DNA of 64,000 bases from Acidovorax sp. NCPPB 3576 (GCF_028473605.1 NZ_CP097267.1:872501-936500), one strand, 5' to 3'; counted from the first letter of the stretch, positions 27,426 through 37,182 are shown. Made by a program: numbers and translations. Notes: generated by a model not told the origin, from the letters alone.

Positions 27426-27929
27426 TCACTTCTTGAGCGGAATCGGCGTGGCGCGGTCCACCGGCACGGCGGTCACCGCGTTCTGCGGCGAGCCTTCGAT
27501 GAGCCGGTCGGAGTACGTCAGGTACACCAGCGTGTTGCGGGCCGGGTCCACCATCCGCACGATGCGCAGGCGCTTGAACAAAATGGAGATTCGCTCGCTG
27601 AACACCTCGTCCTGCTGCTTGAGCGGCGGCTTCGGGAAGGCGATGGGCCCGGTCTGCCGGCAGGCGATGGAGGCCTCGGCCTTGTCCTCGGCCAGCCCGA
27701 GCGAGCCCTTGATGCCGCCCGTGCGGGCGCGAGACACGTAGCAGGTCACGCCCTGCACGGCCGGGTCGTCGTACGCCTCCACGATGATGTCGTGGTCGCG
27801 GCCCAGGAGCTTGAACGCGGTGTCCACGGTGCCGATGGTCTCGGCCTGGGCGCACAGCGTGGCGGCGGCCAGCCCGAGCGCCAGCGCGGTGCGGGGCAGG
27901 GCGTTGGAGAGGCGGCGGGCGGCGGTCAT
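27426..27929 (-). CDS. creA: CreA family exported protein
   Basis: A 167-residue protein of the CreA family (named for its place beside E. coli creBCD; function unknown). A signal peptide is present (ALALGLAAATLCAQA), followed by the conserved IGTVDTAFKLLGRDHDIIVEAYDDP segment, two Cys (VTCYVSRART and ASIACRQTG) likely to pair in the periplasm, and RIVRMVDPARNTLVYLTYSDRLIEGSP near the end. Its ATG overlaps the stop of cphA (ATGA), so it is translated as part of the cyanophycin operon, a linkage worth noting since no functional tie is known. Confidence 0.9.
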   Translation of the reverse strand: MTAARRLSNALPRTALALGLAAATLCAQAETIGTVDTAFKLLGRDHDIIVEAYDDPAVQGVTCYVSRARTGGIKGSLGLAEDKAEASIACRQTGPIAFPKPPLKQQDEVFSERISILFKRLRIVRMVDPARNTLVYLTYSDRLIEGSPQNAVTAVPVDRATPIPLKK

Positions 27930-30499
27930 GCGGCCACCTCCGCGCAACGCTTGGCCAGGTGCGCCAGGGCTTCTTCCACCTGGTCCACCAGCACGAGGCA
28001 CAGATCGCCCGGCTGCAGCCGGTCCAGCGCCGAATCGATGGCGATGAACTCGCCGCGGATCTCCTCGATGTGCTTCGTGCGCGAGGCGCCCGCCAGGCCC
28101 TCGCGCAGCAGCGCCATCACCTCGCCGTCGGCACGGCCGCGCTGGGCCGCGTCCTGGTAGAGGATCACGTCGTCGAACGCCGCGCCCAGGATCACCGTCT
28201 GGTCGCGGATGTCCTCGTCGCGCCGGTCGCCCGCGCCGCTGATGACCACGCTGCGGCGGTTGCCCGGCAGCGCATCGACGGCGGCCACCAGGGCGCGCAT
28301 GGCGTCCGGGTTGTGGCCGTAGTCGGCGATCACCGTGGCGCCCTTGAAATCCATCACGTTGAAGCGGCCGGGGGCGTTGTCGCTGTCGTTCACGAAGCCC
28401 GACAGCCCGCGGCGGATGGTCTGCCATGGCAGGCCCGCGCCCCAGGCGGCGGCCACCGATGCCATGACGTTCTCGACCTGGAAGCCGATTTTGCCGTTGC
28501 GCGTGATGGGCACGTCGCGCAGGTGGATGGTCTCGCGCCACGAGCCTTCGGCCGCGACGATGGACTCGCCATCCATGTACACCGACCGATGGCCCTGCGC
28601 GCGGTGCGTGGCCATCACGGGGTGGTGGCGGTCGCTGGCGAAGTAGATCACCTTGCCGGGCGTGGACGAGGCCATGGCCGCGACGATGGGGTCGGCCGCG
28701 TTGAGCACGGCATAGCCGTCCGGTGCCACGTTCTGCACGATCACGCGCTTGAGCACGGCCAGGTCGTCCACCGTGGTGATGTAGTTCAGGCCCAGGTGGT
28801 CGCCTGCGCCGATGTTGGTCACCACGGCCACCTGGCAGCGGTCGAAGCCCAGGCCCTCGCGCAGGATGCCGCCGCGCGCGGTCTCGAACACGGCCGCATC
28901 CACCTCGGGGTGCAGCAGCACGTTGCGGGCGCTCTTGGGACCGGAGCAGTCGCCGCTGTCGATCTGGCGGCCGTTCACGTACACGCCGTCGGTGTTGGTC
29001 ATGCCCACGCGCAGGCCCTGGGCCGAGAACAGGTGCGCGATCAGGCGCGCGGTGGTGGTCTTGCCGTTGGTGCCGGTCACGGCCACCACCGGAATGCGGC
29101 CGTCCTGGCCGTTGGCGAAGAGCTTGTCCACCATGGCCTGGCCCACATTGCGGGGCTTGCCGTAGCTGGGCGCCAGGTGCATGCGCAGGCCGGGCGCGGC
29201 GTTCACCTCGACGAAGCCGCCGCCCTGCACTTCCAGCGGCTGCAGCACGTTCTCGGCCACCATGTCCACGCCGCAGATGTGCAGGCCCACCATCTGGGCC
29301 GCGGCGATGGCGCGGGCCGCCACGTCGGGATGCACGTCGTCGGTCACGTCGGTGGCGGTGCCGCCGGTGGACAGGTTGGCGTTGTTGCGCAGGATCACGC
29401 GCTGGCCCTTGGCCGGCACGGCGTCGGGCGTGAGGCCCTGCATGGCCAGCCGCGCCACGGCGATGTCGTCCAGGCGGATCTTGGTGAGCGAGGTGGCGTG
29501 GCCCTCGCCGCGGCGCGGATCGAGGTTGACCAGGTGCACCAGCTCGCGCACGGTGCGCTCGCCGTCGCCCAGCACCTGCGGCGGCTCGCGGCGCGCGGCG
29601 GCCACCAGCTGGTCGCCCACCACCAGCAGGCGGAAATCATGGCCCGGCAGGAAGCGCTCGACCATCACCGTGCCGTATTCGGCGGCGGTGCGGAAGGCCT
29701 CGTCCAATTGCGCGCGTTCGGTGATGTTCACCGTCACGCCCTTGCCCTGGTTGCCGTCCTGGGGCTTGACCACCACGGGAAGGCCGACTTCCTGTGCGGC
29801 CTTCCAGGCATCGTCCACCGACTCGACCGGGCGGCCCAGCGGCACGGGCACGCCGGCGGCGTGCAGCAGGCGCTTGGTGAGGTCCTTGTCCTGCGCGATG
29901 GATTCGGCCACGGCGCTGGTCGAATCGACCTCGGCGGCCTGGATGCGGCGCTGCTTGGAGCCCCAGCCGAACTGCACCAGGCTGCCCGACGTGAGCCGGC
30001 GCCACGGAATGCCGCGCGCTGCAGCGGCCTCGACAATGGAGCCCGTGCTGGGCCCCAGGCGTTCGTCCTCGTCCAGCTCGCGCAGGCGGGACACGGCGGC
30101 TTCGGCGTCGAAGTGGCCGCCTTCTTGCGCGGCCTTGATCAGGGCCTGGGCATCCTCGAAGGCCTGGCGGCCCACGGCCTCCTCGCTGTATTCGACGACG
30201 ACCTGGAACACGCCCCGGTCCGTGGTGGCCGAGGTGCGGCTGAAGCTCACCGGGCAGCCTGCCTGCGCCTGCAGAGCCAGGGCCGCGCCCTGCAGCACGT
30301 GGGCCAGGGACACATCGGCATCGCTGCCTTCGGGGTGCAGCACGCCGACGGCGGGAAACAGCGCGCGCAGCCGGGATTCGAAGCCGTCGATCTGGCGCAT
30401 GGCCAGCTCGGATTCGGCGCAGGTCACCACGGCCTCGATGGCGGTGTGGCGGCTCCAGAGATTGGGGCCGCGCAGGGCCCGGGTGCGGGATACGTCCAT
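27926..30499 (-). CDS. cphA: Cyanophycin synthetase CphA
   Basis: An 857-residue enzyme that polymerises Asp and Arg into cyanophycin, a nitrogen store, using ATP. The N-terminal domain (LRGPNLWSRHTAIEAVV) is followed by an ATP-grasp domain (~220-460: VPLGRPVESVDDAWKAA, VVKPQDGNQGKGVTV, GVDMVAENV) that adds Asp, and a Mur-ligase-like domain (~465-857) that adds Arg. The latter has an intact P-loop, VTGTNGKTTT, with Lys480. ATG 30499 is preferred over 30532 because the family begins at this MDVSRTRALRGPNLW region. It follows cphA' by 70 bases and overlaps the creA-like gene. Confidence 0.95.
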   Translation of the reverse strand: MDVSRTRALRGPNLWSRHTAIEAVVTCAESELAMRQIDGFESRLRALFPAVGVLHPEGSDADVSLAHVLQGAALALQAQAGCPVSFSRTSATTDRGVFQVVVEYSEEAVGRQAFEDAQALIKAAQEGGHFDAEAAVSRLRELDEDERLGPSTGSIVEAAAARGIPWRRLTSGSLVQFGWGSKQRRIQAAEVDSTSAVAESIAQDKDLTKRLLHAAGVPVPLGRPVESVDDAWKAAQEVGLPVVVKPQDGNQGKGVTVNITERAQLDEAFRTAAEYGTVMVERFLPGHDFRLLVVGDQLVAAARREPPQVLGDGERTVRELVHLVNLDPRRGEGHATSLTKIRLDDIAVARLAMQGLTPDAVPAKGQRVILRNNANLSTGGTATDVTDDVHPDVAARAIAAAQMVGLHICGVDMVAENVLQPLEVQGGGFVEVNAAPGLRMHLAPSYGKPRNVGQAMVDKLFANGQDGRIPVVAVTGTNGKTTTARLIAHLFSAQGLRVGMTNTDGVYVNGRQIDSGDCSGPKSARNVLLHPEVDAAVFETARGGILREGLGFDRCQVAVVTNIGAGDHLGLNYITTVDDLAVLKRVIVQNVAPDGYAVLNAADPIVAAMASSTPGKVIYFASDRHHPVMATHRAQGHRSVYMDGESIVAAEGSWRETIHLRDVPITRNGKIGFQVENVMASVAAAWGAGLPWQTIRRGLSGFVNDSDNAPGRFNVMDFKGATVIADYGHNPDAMRALVAAVDALPGNRRSVVISGAGDRRDEDIRDQTVILGAAFDDVILYQDAAQRGRADGEVMALLREGLAGASRTKHIEEIRGEFIAIDSALDRLQPGDLCLVLVDQVEEALAHLAKRCAEVAA

Positions 30500-30569
30500 G
30501 GAAAAGCGTCTCTTTCTTGGGGTTGCCGGCACGGGCGCCGGCTCGAGTCCATGCGGTCGTTGAAAGGGG

Positions 30570-32774
30570 TCAGCGGGCCGTGGCGGCGCAGGGCAGCTCG
30601 GGCTCGAAGGTCTTGATGCCCGCGCCGATCAGGTCGGGCGCGATGTCCAGCGCCCAGGCCGTCGCCACGATGGCCAGCAGGGTGTCGGGGTCGGGCTGCA
30701 CGGCGTTGCGGCCGAAGGTGAGGTCGGCCAGCGCACCCAGCCCATGCTCGGCCGAGCCCGTCGCCAGCACCACGCGGCCCGCCTTCACGAAGACGGCACG
30801 GCCACTGTCCTTGGCGCGGTGTTCCGCAATCGCGGGCAGCGTTCCGTCCTGGGCATACAGCACCACGGCGCCGTCCGACAGCGGGGCCAGCTCCAGCACC
30901 TGTGGCTCGGCGGCGTTCAGCACGGCGGCGCCGCCGGGCAGCACCACGTCGATCTGCGTGCGCAGCACCTTGAACATCTGGTCCTGCTCGAACACGTCGA
31001 ACTCGGCCAGCGCGTCCTTGCCGTCCATGTCGGTCACCACGCCCACCTGGCAGCGGTCGTAGGCCAGGCCGTCGCGCAGGATGGTGCGGGCGTCGTTCTC
31101 GATCACGGCGGCCTGCACCATCTGGTTCATCAGCAGGCGGTGCGCGGCTTCCCAGTGGGCGCTGTCGGCGGTGTCCACGCAGCGGCGGTCCAGGAACAGG
31201 CCCTCGCGGCAGGCCAGGCCCGTGTGGCGCCCGCCCAGGTGCATGAGCCAGCCCACCACGCGGGCGATGGTGCTGGTGCCGCGCGTGCCGGCCACGCCGA
31301 CCAGCGGAATGCGGCCGATGGTGCCATCGGCGTTTTCCTCGGCCGGGAACAGGTGCTCGGCAATCGCCTGGCCCACGGGGCGCGGCGCGCCGATGGCGGG
31401 CTTCAGGTGCATGAGCAGGCCGGGGCCGGCGTTCACCTCGACGATGGCGCCGCTCTGCTCCTGCAGCGGTCGGCTGATGTCGCGCGCCACCAGGTCGATG
31501 CCGGCGATGTCCAGGCCCACGACCTTGGCCGCCAGCGCAGCGATGTAGGCCACCTCGGGGTGCACTTCGTCGGTGCAGTCCACGGCCACGTTGCCATTGC
31601 GCTGCACCACGACTTCGCGGCCGGCCTCGGGCACGGCCGTGGCGCTGAGGTCCTGGCGCTTGAGTTCGAGCTGCACGGCCACGTTGGTGTCCACGTGGAT
31701 CAGTTCGAGCGGGTATTCCTCTTCGTAGCCGCGGCGCGGATCGGAGTTGAGCTGCGTGTCGATCAGCTCCTGCACGGTGGAGCGGCCGTTGCCGGTGATG
31801 CTCACCACCTCGCCGCGCGCGGCGGCCACGACCTTGCCGCCCACCACGAGTACGCGGTGTTCGTCGCCGGGGATGAAGCGCTCGACCATCACGTCGCTGC
31901 CCTCGGGGTAGGCCACGTGGTAGGCCGCCTCGATGTCGGCCTGCTTGCGCAGGTCCAGCGTCACGCCGCGGCCATGGTTGCCGTCCGAGGGCTTGACGAC
32001 GACCGGCAGGCCGATGTCCTGCGCGGCTTCCCAGGCTTCTTCGGGGCTGTTGACGACACGGCCCTCGGGCACGGGCACGCCGCAGGATTTGAGCAGGCTC
32101 TTTGTGAGGTCCTTGTCGCTGGCGATGCCTTCGGCGATGGCGCTGGTGAACTCGCTCTCGGCGGTCCAGATGCGGCGCTGCGATGCGCCGTAGCCCAGCT
32201 GCACCAGGTTGCCGTCGTTCAGCCGGATGTGCGGAATGCCGCGGTCGGTCGCGGCGGTGACGATGCACGCGGTGCTGGGGCCGAGGTACTGGTCATCCAC
32301 CTCGGTGCGCACGCGCGCCACGGCGGCCTGCACGTCGAACGGGGTGTCGTTGATGGCCGCCATGATGAGCTGGTGGCCCTGCTCGAGCGCCACGCGCGCC
32401 ACGCGCTCGTCGCGCGCCCGGAACACCATGCGGTACACGCCGCGCTTGGAGGTGCTGCGCGTCTGCCCGAAACCCGTGGGCATGCCCGACAGGTTGAGCA
32501 GCTCGATCACGATGTGTTCCAGCACGTGGCCGCACCAGGTGCCGCCCTCCAGCCGCTGCAGGAAGCCGCCGCGCTCGCCCACGCCGCAGTGGTGCTCGAT
32601 GAGCGCCGGCAGCCAGGTGGTCAGGCGCTGGTTGAACCCCGGCAGTGCATTGGACGGGTGGTCTTCGAGCGCGCCGAGATCCAGCCAGACTTCGAGCACC
32701 GGACGGTAAGTCCAGATGTTGGGACCGCGCAGGTAGTTGATGCGCAGCAGTTGGATGTCATTGAATGTCGCCAT
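30570..32774 (-). CDS. cphA': Cyanophycin synthetase-like protein CphA' with degenerate Mur-ligase P-loop
   Basis: A 734-residue paralogue of CphA, first gene of the cphA'-cphA operon. The N-terminal domain (LRGPNIWTYRPVLEVWLDLG) and ATP-grasp domain are well kept (VPVPEGRVVNSPEEAWEAAQ, VVKPSDGNHGRGVTL, GIDLVARDISRPL). In the C-terminal Mur-like domain the P-loop reads GVAGTRGTST (493-502) where CphA has GTNGKTT, so the ATP-binding Lys is lost, and the domain is ~120 residues shorter. Betaproteobacteria are known to carry two cphA genes. By comparison with cyanobacterial CphA2, which lost one active site and joins beta-Asp-Arg dipeptides, this protein may do one ligation only; that is inference. 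Confidence 0.9.
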   Translation of the reverse strand: MATFNDIQLLRINYLRGPNIWTYRPVLEVWLDLGALEDHPSNALPGFNQRLTTWLPALIEHHCGVGERGGFLQRLEGGTWCGHVLEHIVIELLNLSGMPTGFGQTRSTSKRGVYRMVFRARDERVARVALEQGHQLIMAAINDTPFDVQAAVARVRTEVDDQYLGPSTACIVTAATDRGIPHIRLNDGNLVQLGYGASQRRIWTAESEFTSAIAEGIASDKDLTKSLLKSCGVPVPEGRVVNSPEEAWEAAQDIGLPVVVKPSDGNHGRGVTLDLRKQADIEAAYHVAYPEGSDVMVERFIPGDEHRVLVVGGKVVAAARGEVVSITGNGRSTVQELIDTQLNSDPRRGYEEEYPLELIHVDTNVAVQLELKRQDLSATAVPEAGREVVVQRNGNVAVDCTDEVHPEVAYIAALAAKVVGLDIAGIDLVARDISRPLQEQSGAIVEVNAGPGLLMHLKPAIGAPRPVGQAIAEHLFPAEENADGTIGRIPLVGVAGTRGTSTIARVVGWLMHLGGRHTGLACREGLFLDRRCVDTADSAHWEAAHRLLMNQMVQAAVIENDARTILRDGLAYDRCQVGVVTDMDGKDALAEFDVFEQDQMFKVLRTQIDVVLPGGAAVLNAAEPQVLELAPLSDGAVVLYAQDGTLPAIAEHRAKDSGRAVFVKAGRVVLATGSAEHGLGALADLTFGRNAVQPDPDTLLAIVATAWALDIAPDLIGAGIKTFEPELPCAATAR

Positions 32775-32996
32775 GGAGTGCAGCGTAAAGGAAACTGCGG
32801 CCCGAAGCGGACCGATTTGCGGAAGGAGTGTCGGCCAATTGTGCGCGCACTCGGGTATGGCCTAACGGATGTCAGCGCGGCCGGCGGGGAAGGCGTTACA
32901 TGCGGATGCCAAAGCGGCGTCCGGAGCATCGGGGAGAATGGGTGCCAGAGCACGGGCTGGCTTCTCGGACTGTCCAGGGCGGAAAAACCAACCAAA

Positions 32997-35315
32997 ATGC
33001 AATATCAACATCCTGTGGACGCCTCGAGTGTCTTGAATGGCCCCGACGGGGCCGAATGGCGAGCCAGGCTCGCCCCCCACGAAAACGTGCTGGCCGCGCT
33101 GCGGGTTGACCTGAGCCCGGCGCTGCGCTTTGCGCCCGGCCTGCTCTTGCTGACCCCCCAGCGCCTGCTGTCGCGCACCGATGGCGGCGCCGTGCAGGAA
33201 TGGCCCCTGGCCGCCGGCATGGCCTTGCGCCTGTCGGACCACGGCGGCGTCGGTGCCCTGGAGCTGCACGACGCCGAGCGCCGCCTGGCGCTGTGGCGCT
33301 TCACCTTGGGGTCGCACCCCGAGGCCTTGCGCCTTCTGCAGAAATTCGACCAGCGGCTGGCCGCGCTCGGCATGCCGCACGATGCCACGGTCGAGTCCGA
33401 AAATCCCGACGAGCCCCGCTGCGAGGTCTGCCAGACCGCCCTGCCGCCCGATACCGAAGAATGCCCCGCCTGTGCCCGCGCGCCGGCCCCGCAGACCTCC
33501 ACCTGGGTGCTGCTGCGCCTGTGGCGATTCGCCCGGCCCTATCGCAAGCAACTGGCGACCGGGTTCGGCCTGACGCTGGCCTCCACCGCGGCCACCCTGG
33601 TGCCGCCGTACCTCACGATTCCGCTGATGGATGACATCCTCATCCCCTTCCAGAACGGCCAGCAGATTCCGGTGCATCTCGTGGCGCTTTACCTGGGCGG
33701 CCTGCTGCTGTCGGCGCTGCTGGCATGGGGGCTGGGCTGGGCGCGCACGTACATTCTGGCGCTGGTGTCCGAGCGCATCGGCGCGGACCTGCGCACCACC
33801 ACCTACGAGCACCTGCTGCGCCTGTCGCTGGACTACTTCGGCGGCAAGCGCACCGGCGACCTGATGGCGCGCATCGGCTCGGAGACCGACCGCATCAACG
33901 TCTTTCTGTCGCTGCACGCGCTCGACTTCATGACCGACGTGCTCATGATCCTGATGACGGCGGCCATCCTGTTTTCCATCAACCCGTGGCTGGCGCTGGT
34001 CACGCTGGTGCCGCTGCCGTTCATCGCCTGGCTGATCCACAACGTGCGCGACCGGCTGCGCACCGGCTTCGAGAAGATAGACCGCGTGTGGTCCGAGGTC
34101 ACCAACGTGCTGGCCGACACCATTCCCGGCATCCGCGTGGTGAAGGCCTTCGCCCAGGAAAAGCGCGAGGCGCAGCGCTTTCGAGATGCCAACCAGCACA
34201 ACCTGGAAGTGAACGACCGGCTCAACAAGACCTGGTCGCTGTTCACCCCCACCGTCTCGCTGATGACCGAGATCGGCCTGCTCATCGTCTGGGGCTTCGG
34301 CATCTGGCTGGTGGCGCACAGCCAGATCACCGTGGGGGTGCTGACGGCGTTCATCGCCTACATCGGGCGCTTCTACACGCGGCTCGATTCGATGAGCCGC
34401 ATCGTCTCGGTCACGCAGAAGGCTGCGGCCGGCGCCAAGCGCATCTTCGACATCCTGGACCACGTGAGCAACGTGCCCGATCCGGCCCAGCCGGTGACGA
34501 TGGAGCGCGTCGAGGGGGCCATCGCCATGCGCAACGTGGGCTTTCGCTACGGCAGCCGCTCGGTCATCAAGGGGTTGAATCTCGATATCCGGCCCGGCGA
34601 GATGATCGGGCTGGTGGGCCACAGCGGCTCGGGCAAAAGCACGCTCGTCAACCTGATCAGCCGCTTCTACGACGTGACCGAGGGCTCGATCCAGGTCGAT
34701 GGCGTGGACGTGCGCCGGATGCGTGTGGCCGACTACCGCCGCCACATCGGGCTGGTGCTGCAGGAGCCGTTCCTGTTCTTCGGCACCATCGCCGAGAACA
34801 TCGCCTACGGCAAGCCCGAGGCCACGCGCGCCGAGATCGTGGCGGCCGCGCGCGCCGCCCATGCGCACGAGTTCATCCTGCGGCTGCCCCAGGGCTACGA
34901 CTCGCTGGTGGGCGAGCGCGGGCAGGGCCTGTCGGGCGGGGAGCGCCAGCGCATCAGCATCGCCCGCGCGCTGCTGATCGACCCGCGCATCCTGATCCTG
35001 GACGAGGCCACTTCGGCCGTGGACACCGAAACCGAAAAGGAAATCCAGAAGGCGCTCGATAACCTGGTGCAGGGCCGCACCACCATTGCCATCGCCCACC
35101 GCCTGTCCACGCTGCGCAAGGCCGACCGCCTGGTGGTGATGGACCGCGGCGAGGTGGTCGAGGTCGGCCCGCACGACGCCCTGATGGAAAAGCAGGGTGC
35201 CTATTGGCGCCTGTACGAAGCCCAGGCCCGCCGGGCCGAGGAAGACGCCGAGGCGTCGGGCCTCGTCATCGACAGCGCGTTGCTGCACCCCGCCCATCCG
35301 GCGGGCAACTCCTGA
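32997..35315 (+). CDS. Cyanophycin-associated ABC transporter (fused TM and ATPase domains)
   Basis: A 772-residue exporter-type ABC half-transporter. It has an unusual N-terminus: residues ~20-125 look like a small beta domain ([31 protein letters not shown]), then a zinc ribbon with Cys142, Cys145, Cys156 and Cys159. The six-helix membrane domain follows (~185-480), then the ATPase with Walker [10 protein letters not shown], signature LSGGERQRI, Walker [13 protein letters not shown] and the His switch IAIAHRLST. It is divergent from cphA' (222-base gap) and followed 20 bases later by a DUF1854 gene. This ABC/DUF1854 pair recurs next to cphA genes in betaproteobacteria; the cargo is unknown. 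Confidence 0.9.
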   Translation: MQYQHPVDASSVLNGPDGAEWRARLAPHENVLAALRVDLSPALRFAPGLLLLTPQRLLSRTDGGAVQEWPLAAGMALRLSDHGGVGALELHDAERRLALWRFTLGSHPEALRLLQKFDQRLAALGMPHDATVESENPDEPRCEVCQTALPPDTEECPACARAPAPQTSTWVLLRLWRFARPYRKQLATGFGLTLASTAATLVPPYLTIPLMDDILIPFQNGQQIPVHLVALYLGGLLLSALLAWGLGWARTYILALVSERIGADLRTTTYEHLLRLSLDYFGGKRTGDLMARIGSETDRINVFLSLHALDFMTDVLMILMTAAILFSINPWLALVTLVPLPFIAWLIHNVRDRLRTGFEKIDRVWSEVTNVLADTIPGIRVVKAFAQEKREAQRFRDANQHNLEVNDRLNKTWSLFTPTVSLMTEIGLLIVWGFGIWLVAHSQITVGVLTAFIAYIGRFYTRLDSMSRIVSVTQKAAAGAKRIFDILDHVSNVPDPAQPVTMERVEGAIAMRNVGFRYGSRSVIKGLNLDIRPGEMIGLVGHSGSGKSTLVNLISRFYDVTEGSIQVDGVDVRRMRVADYRRHIGLVLQEPFLFFGTIAENIAYGKPEATRAEIVAAARAAHAHEFILRLPQGYDSLVGERGQGLSGGERQRISIARALLIDPRILILDEATSAVDTETEKEIQKALDNLVQGRTTIAIAHRLSTLRKADRLVVMDRGEVVEVGPHDALMEKQGAYWRLYEAQARRAEEDAEASGLVIDSALLHPAHPAGNS

Positions 35316-35335
35316 CCCTTGAGAGAGCGCACGCC

Positions 35336-35839
35336 ATGACCTCTTCGCCAGTCTTCAACGCAGCCTCTTCGGTGGCGACCGTGCGCCTGCAGCGCAATGC
35401 GCACGGTCGCTTGGTGCTCACCCTGCCCGACGGCACCCAGCACGCCGACGTGGTGCCCGTGCGGGCCTTTCCCATCGCAGCGCCCGCCGAGGGCATCTCC
35501 CTGGTCGGAACGGACGGCCATGAACTGCAGTGGATCGAGCACCTCGACCACCTGCCCGCCGCCGCCCGGGCGCTGGTCGAGGAAGACCTCAATGCCCGCG
35601 AATTCGTGCCGATCCTGCAGAAGCTGGTCAGCGTGTCGGGGTTTTCCACCCCCAGCACCTGGTCGGTGGAGACGGACCGTGGCCCCGCGCAACTGGTGCT
35701 CAAGGCCGAGGAAGACATCCGCCGGCTGGGGGGACGCACCACCTTGCTCATCGCCTCGGCCGACGGCGTGCAGTTCCGCGTGCCCGATGTGGCGGCGCTG
35801 GACAAGCCCTCGCGCCGGCTGCTGGAGCGTTTTCTATAG
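35336..35839 (+). CDS. DUF1854 family protein, cyanophycin-associated
   Basis: A 167-residue soluble protein of the DUF1854 family. Seen: RLVLTLPDGTQHADVVPVRAFPI, the charged stretch LQWIEHLDHLPAAARALVEEDL, a central REFVPILQKLVSVSGFSTPSTW, the basic/acid switch VLKAEEDIRRLGG and the terminal DKPSRRLLERFL. It starts 20 bases after the ABC transporter stop with a GAGAG site upstream, so the two form one unit. The function is not known; the steady linkage suggests it works with the transporter. Confidence 0.88.
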   Translation: MTSSPVFNAASSVATVRLQRNAHGRLVLTLPDGTQHADVVPVRAFPIAAPAEGISLVGTDGHELQWIEHLDHLPAAARALVEEDLNAREFVPILQKLVSVSGFSTPSTWSVETDRGPAQLVLKAEEDIRRLGGRTTLLIASADGVQFRVPDVAALDKPSRRLLERFL

Positions 35840-35906
35840 CGCCACCGCCCCGCAGGGCGTGGTGCCGTGCCGTTTTTACCGGGTCAGGCCTGGGGCCTGG
35901 AGCGGG

Positions 35907-35946
35907 CCAGGGTTTGTCGAATGACTAGGGGTAAACCCTGGTTTTT
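35907..35946 (+). terminator. Probable rho-independent terminator after the DUF1854 gene
   Basis: CCAGGGTTT pairs with AAACCCTGG across a 17-base loop, followed by five T. The loop is long, so strength is uncertain. The right arm overlaps a CTAGGGGTAAACCC motif that could also be an operator. Confidence 0.5.
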
Positions 35947-36053
35947 GCGTTGATCCCTTAAAAAGGCCTTAATTCCCCCTTCTTTTTGCCGTTATGAAGT
36001 ACGACAAGGGATGAATTCCGCTTGCCGCTCCACCTTCACGAACGGACCCCGCC

Positions 36054-36485
36054 ATGCAAATGCCACCTGTTGACCGATCGCCGAGCTGGCGTCCCCAGGG
36101 CGCCGATTTGTATTCCACGGGGGCCTCCGGCGCGGTTCCTGTGCGGCCCATCCATGCGGCCAACCCCGTCGAGTCGATGGACCGTCTGGGCGAGGGGGCC
36201 ATCGTGCGAGAGCCGGACAAGCCGTCCGACCCGGACAACCGCAACCGCGACTGGACCGAGGTCAAGAAAAAGGATGCGGTCGAGGAGCCCCAGGACCCGC
36301 CGCCCGAGCCCATCTACAAGCAACTTCTCGAATTCATCCAGTCGATGTGGCGCGCCAGCGGCAGCGCCATCGAAATAGCGCAAGAACTCAACAAGACGCC
36401 GTTGCAGGAGCGCCTGGCCCAGGAGGCCAAGGACGAGCCGCTCACCTATGCCGACCCCAAGGTCAAACGCACCGGCGGACTCTGA
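36054..36485 (+). CDS. Unknown polar protein
   Basis: A 143-residue protein I do not recognise. It has no signal peptide or membrane segment. The first ~50 residues are polar and Pro/Ser-rich; residues ~52-85 are strongly charged with Pro-Asp repeats (REPDKPSDPDNRNRDWTEV, EEPQDPPPEPIYKQ); the C-terminal half is helical (LLEFIQSMWRASGSAIEIAQELN). The start is the ATG at 36054 following a 214-base gap. It stands alone between the cyanophycin locus and an AT-rich repeat. Codon use is like its neighbours, so it is probably a real, conserved lineage gene. Confidence 0.6.
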   Translation: MQMPPVDRSPSWRPQGADLYSTGASGAVPVRPIHAANPVESMDRLGEGAIVREPDKPSDPDNRNRDWTEVKKKDAVEEPQDPPPEPIYKQLLEFIQSMWRASGSAIEIAQELNKTPLQERLAQEAKDEPLTYADPKVKRTGGL

Positions 36486-36490
36486 AACGA

Positions 36491-36550
36491 TTTGCTATTA
36501 AATAAATAGCATATCGCCCTAGTGTTGATTGCGCTGGGGGCGGTTTTGAC
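36491..36550 (+). repeat. Comamonadaceae-type AT-rich dispersed repeat, copy B
   Basis: TTTGCTATTAAATAAATAGC, then GCCCTAGTGTTGATTGCGCT and a T-rich end. It is the clearest copy in the window together with 53256-53316, with which it shares the GCCCTAGT..TTATTGCGCTGG middle. It lies between convergent genes. Confidence 0.85.
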
Positions 36551-36584
36551 TATCAGCCTGCGGGCCGCGGCAGCGGATGGACGC

Positions 36585-37031
36585 CTAGGGTTTAGCCGCG
36601 CTGGCCGGGGTTTTCGCCGCTTCGGCCCGAGCGCGGTCGCGTTCGGCGCGGTACTTGACGGCGAACGCCTGCACTTCGTCATAGGACACGAACCCGTCGT
36701 GGTTGGTGTCGGCGTCGTCGAAAGCGTTGGCCAGGCGGGGGAACAGCGCCACTTCCGAGCGGCTCAGCTTGCCGTCGCCATTGAAGTCCAGCATCTTGAA
36801 CTCCTTTTGCGCCTTGATTTCGCCCTTGCTCAGCGGCGCGCTCGCCTTGGCCTGAGGGGCGGAAGCCGCGGCGGCCGGGGGCGTCGCGGCCACGGCGCTG
36901 AAGGCCAGGCCGATGGCGAGCAGGGAAAACAGCGCGATGGCACGCAGGGCGGTGGCCTGGGATGGTCGGGCTGGCGTGGCAATGGCGCGGCCAGGGCTGC
37001 GGGGCGACAGGGGGGCGGCTGGGGCGTTCAT
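36585..37031 (-). CDS. EF-hand calcium-binding exported protein
   Basis: A ~148-residue protein. After a basic N-terminus a hydrophobic stretch (ALRAIALFSLLAIGLAFSAVAA) acts as signal peptide or anchor. Two EF-hand loops follow: DFNGDGKLSRSEV and DTNHDGFVSYDEV, each with Asp/Asn at the calcium positions and Glu at position 12. The C-terminus is rich in Arg, Ala and Lys. It likely binds calcium in the periplasm. Two ATGs are close together (37040 and 37031); the second is used here and the choice is uncertain. Confidence 0.8.
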   Translation of the reverse strand: MNAPAAPLSPRSPGRAIATPARPSQATALRAIALFSLLAIGLAFSAVAATPPAAAASAPQAKASAPLSKGEIKAQKEFKMLDFNGDGKLSRSEVALFPRLANAFDDADTNHDGFVSYDEVQAFAVKYRAERDRARAEAAKTPASAAKP

Positions 37032-37182
37032 TGGGGGCATGTTGTCACAGATGGTGGAGCCGGCCGGTTTTGCAATCGGGAACCGCAGGGTTTCACCGGC
37101 GGTTGCAAAGGTTTGCGCTTCTTTGCCTGTCGGCACGCGCTCGACAGCCTCTCCAACCACCCTTCAACCGGCGCCAACCGAC

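Noticed and set aside
27959..30616. An 885-codon plus-strand frame antisense to cphA
   Set aside because: His/Val/Ala-rich text with no domain; it mirrors the coding strand of a clear cyanophycin synthetase.
32862..35297. An 811-codon minus-strand frame opposite the ABC transporter
   Set aside because: His/Gln/Arg-rich shadow of the transporter with no recognisable domain.
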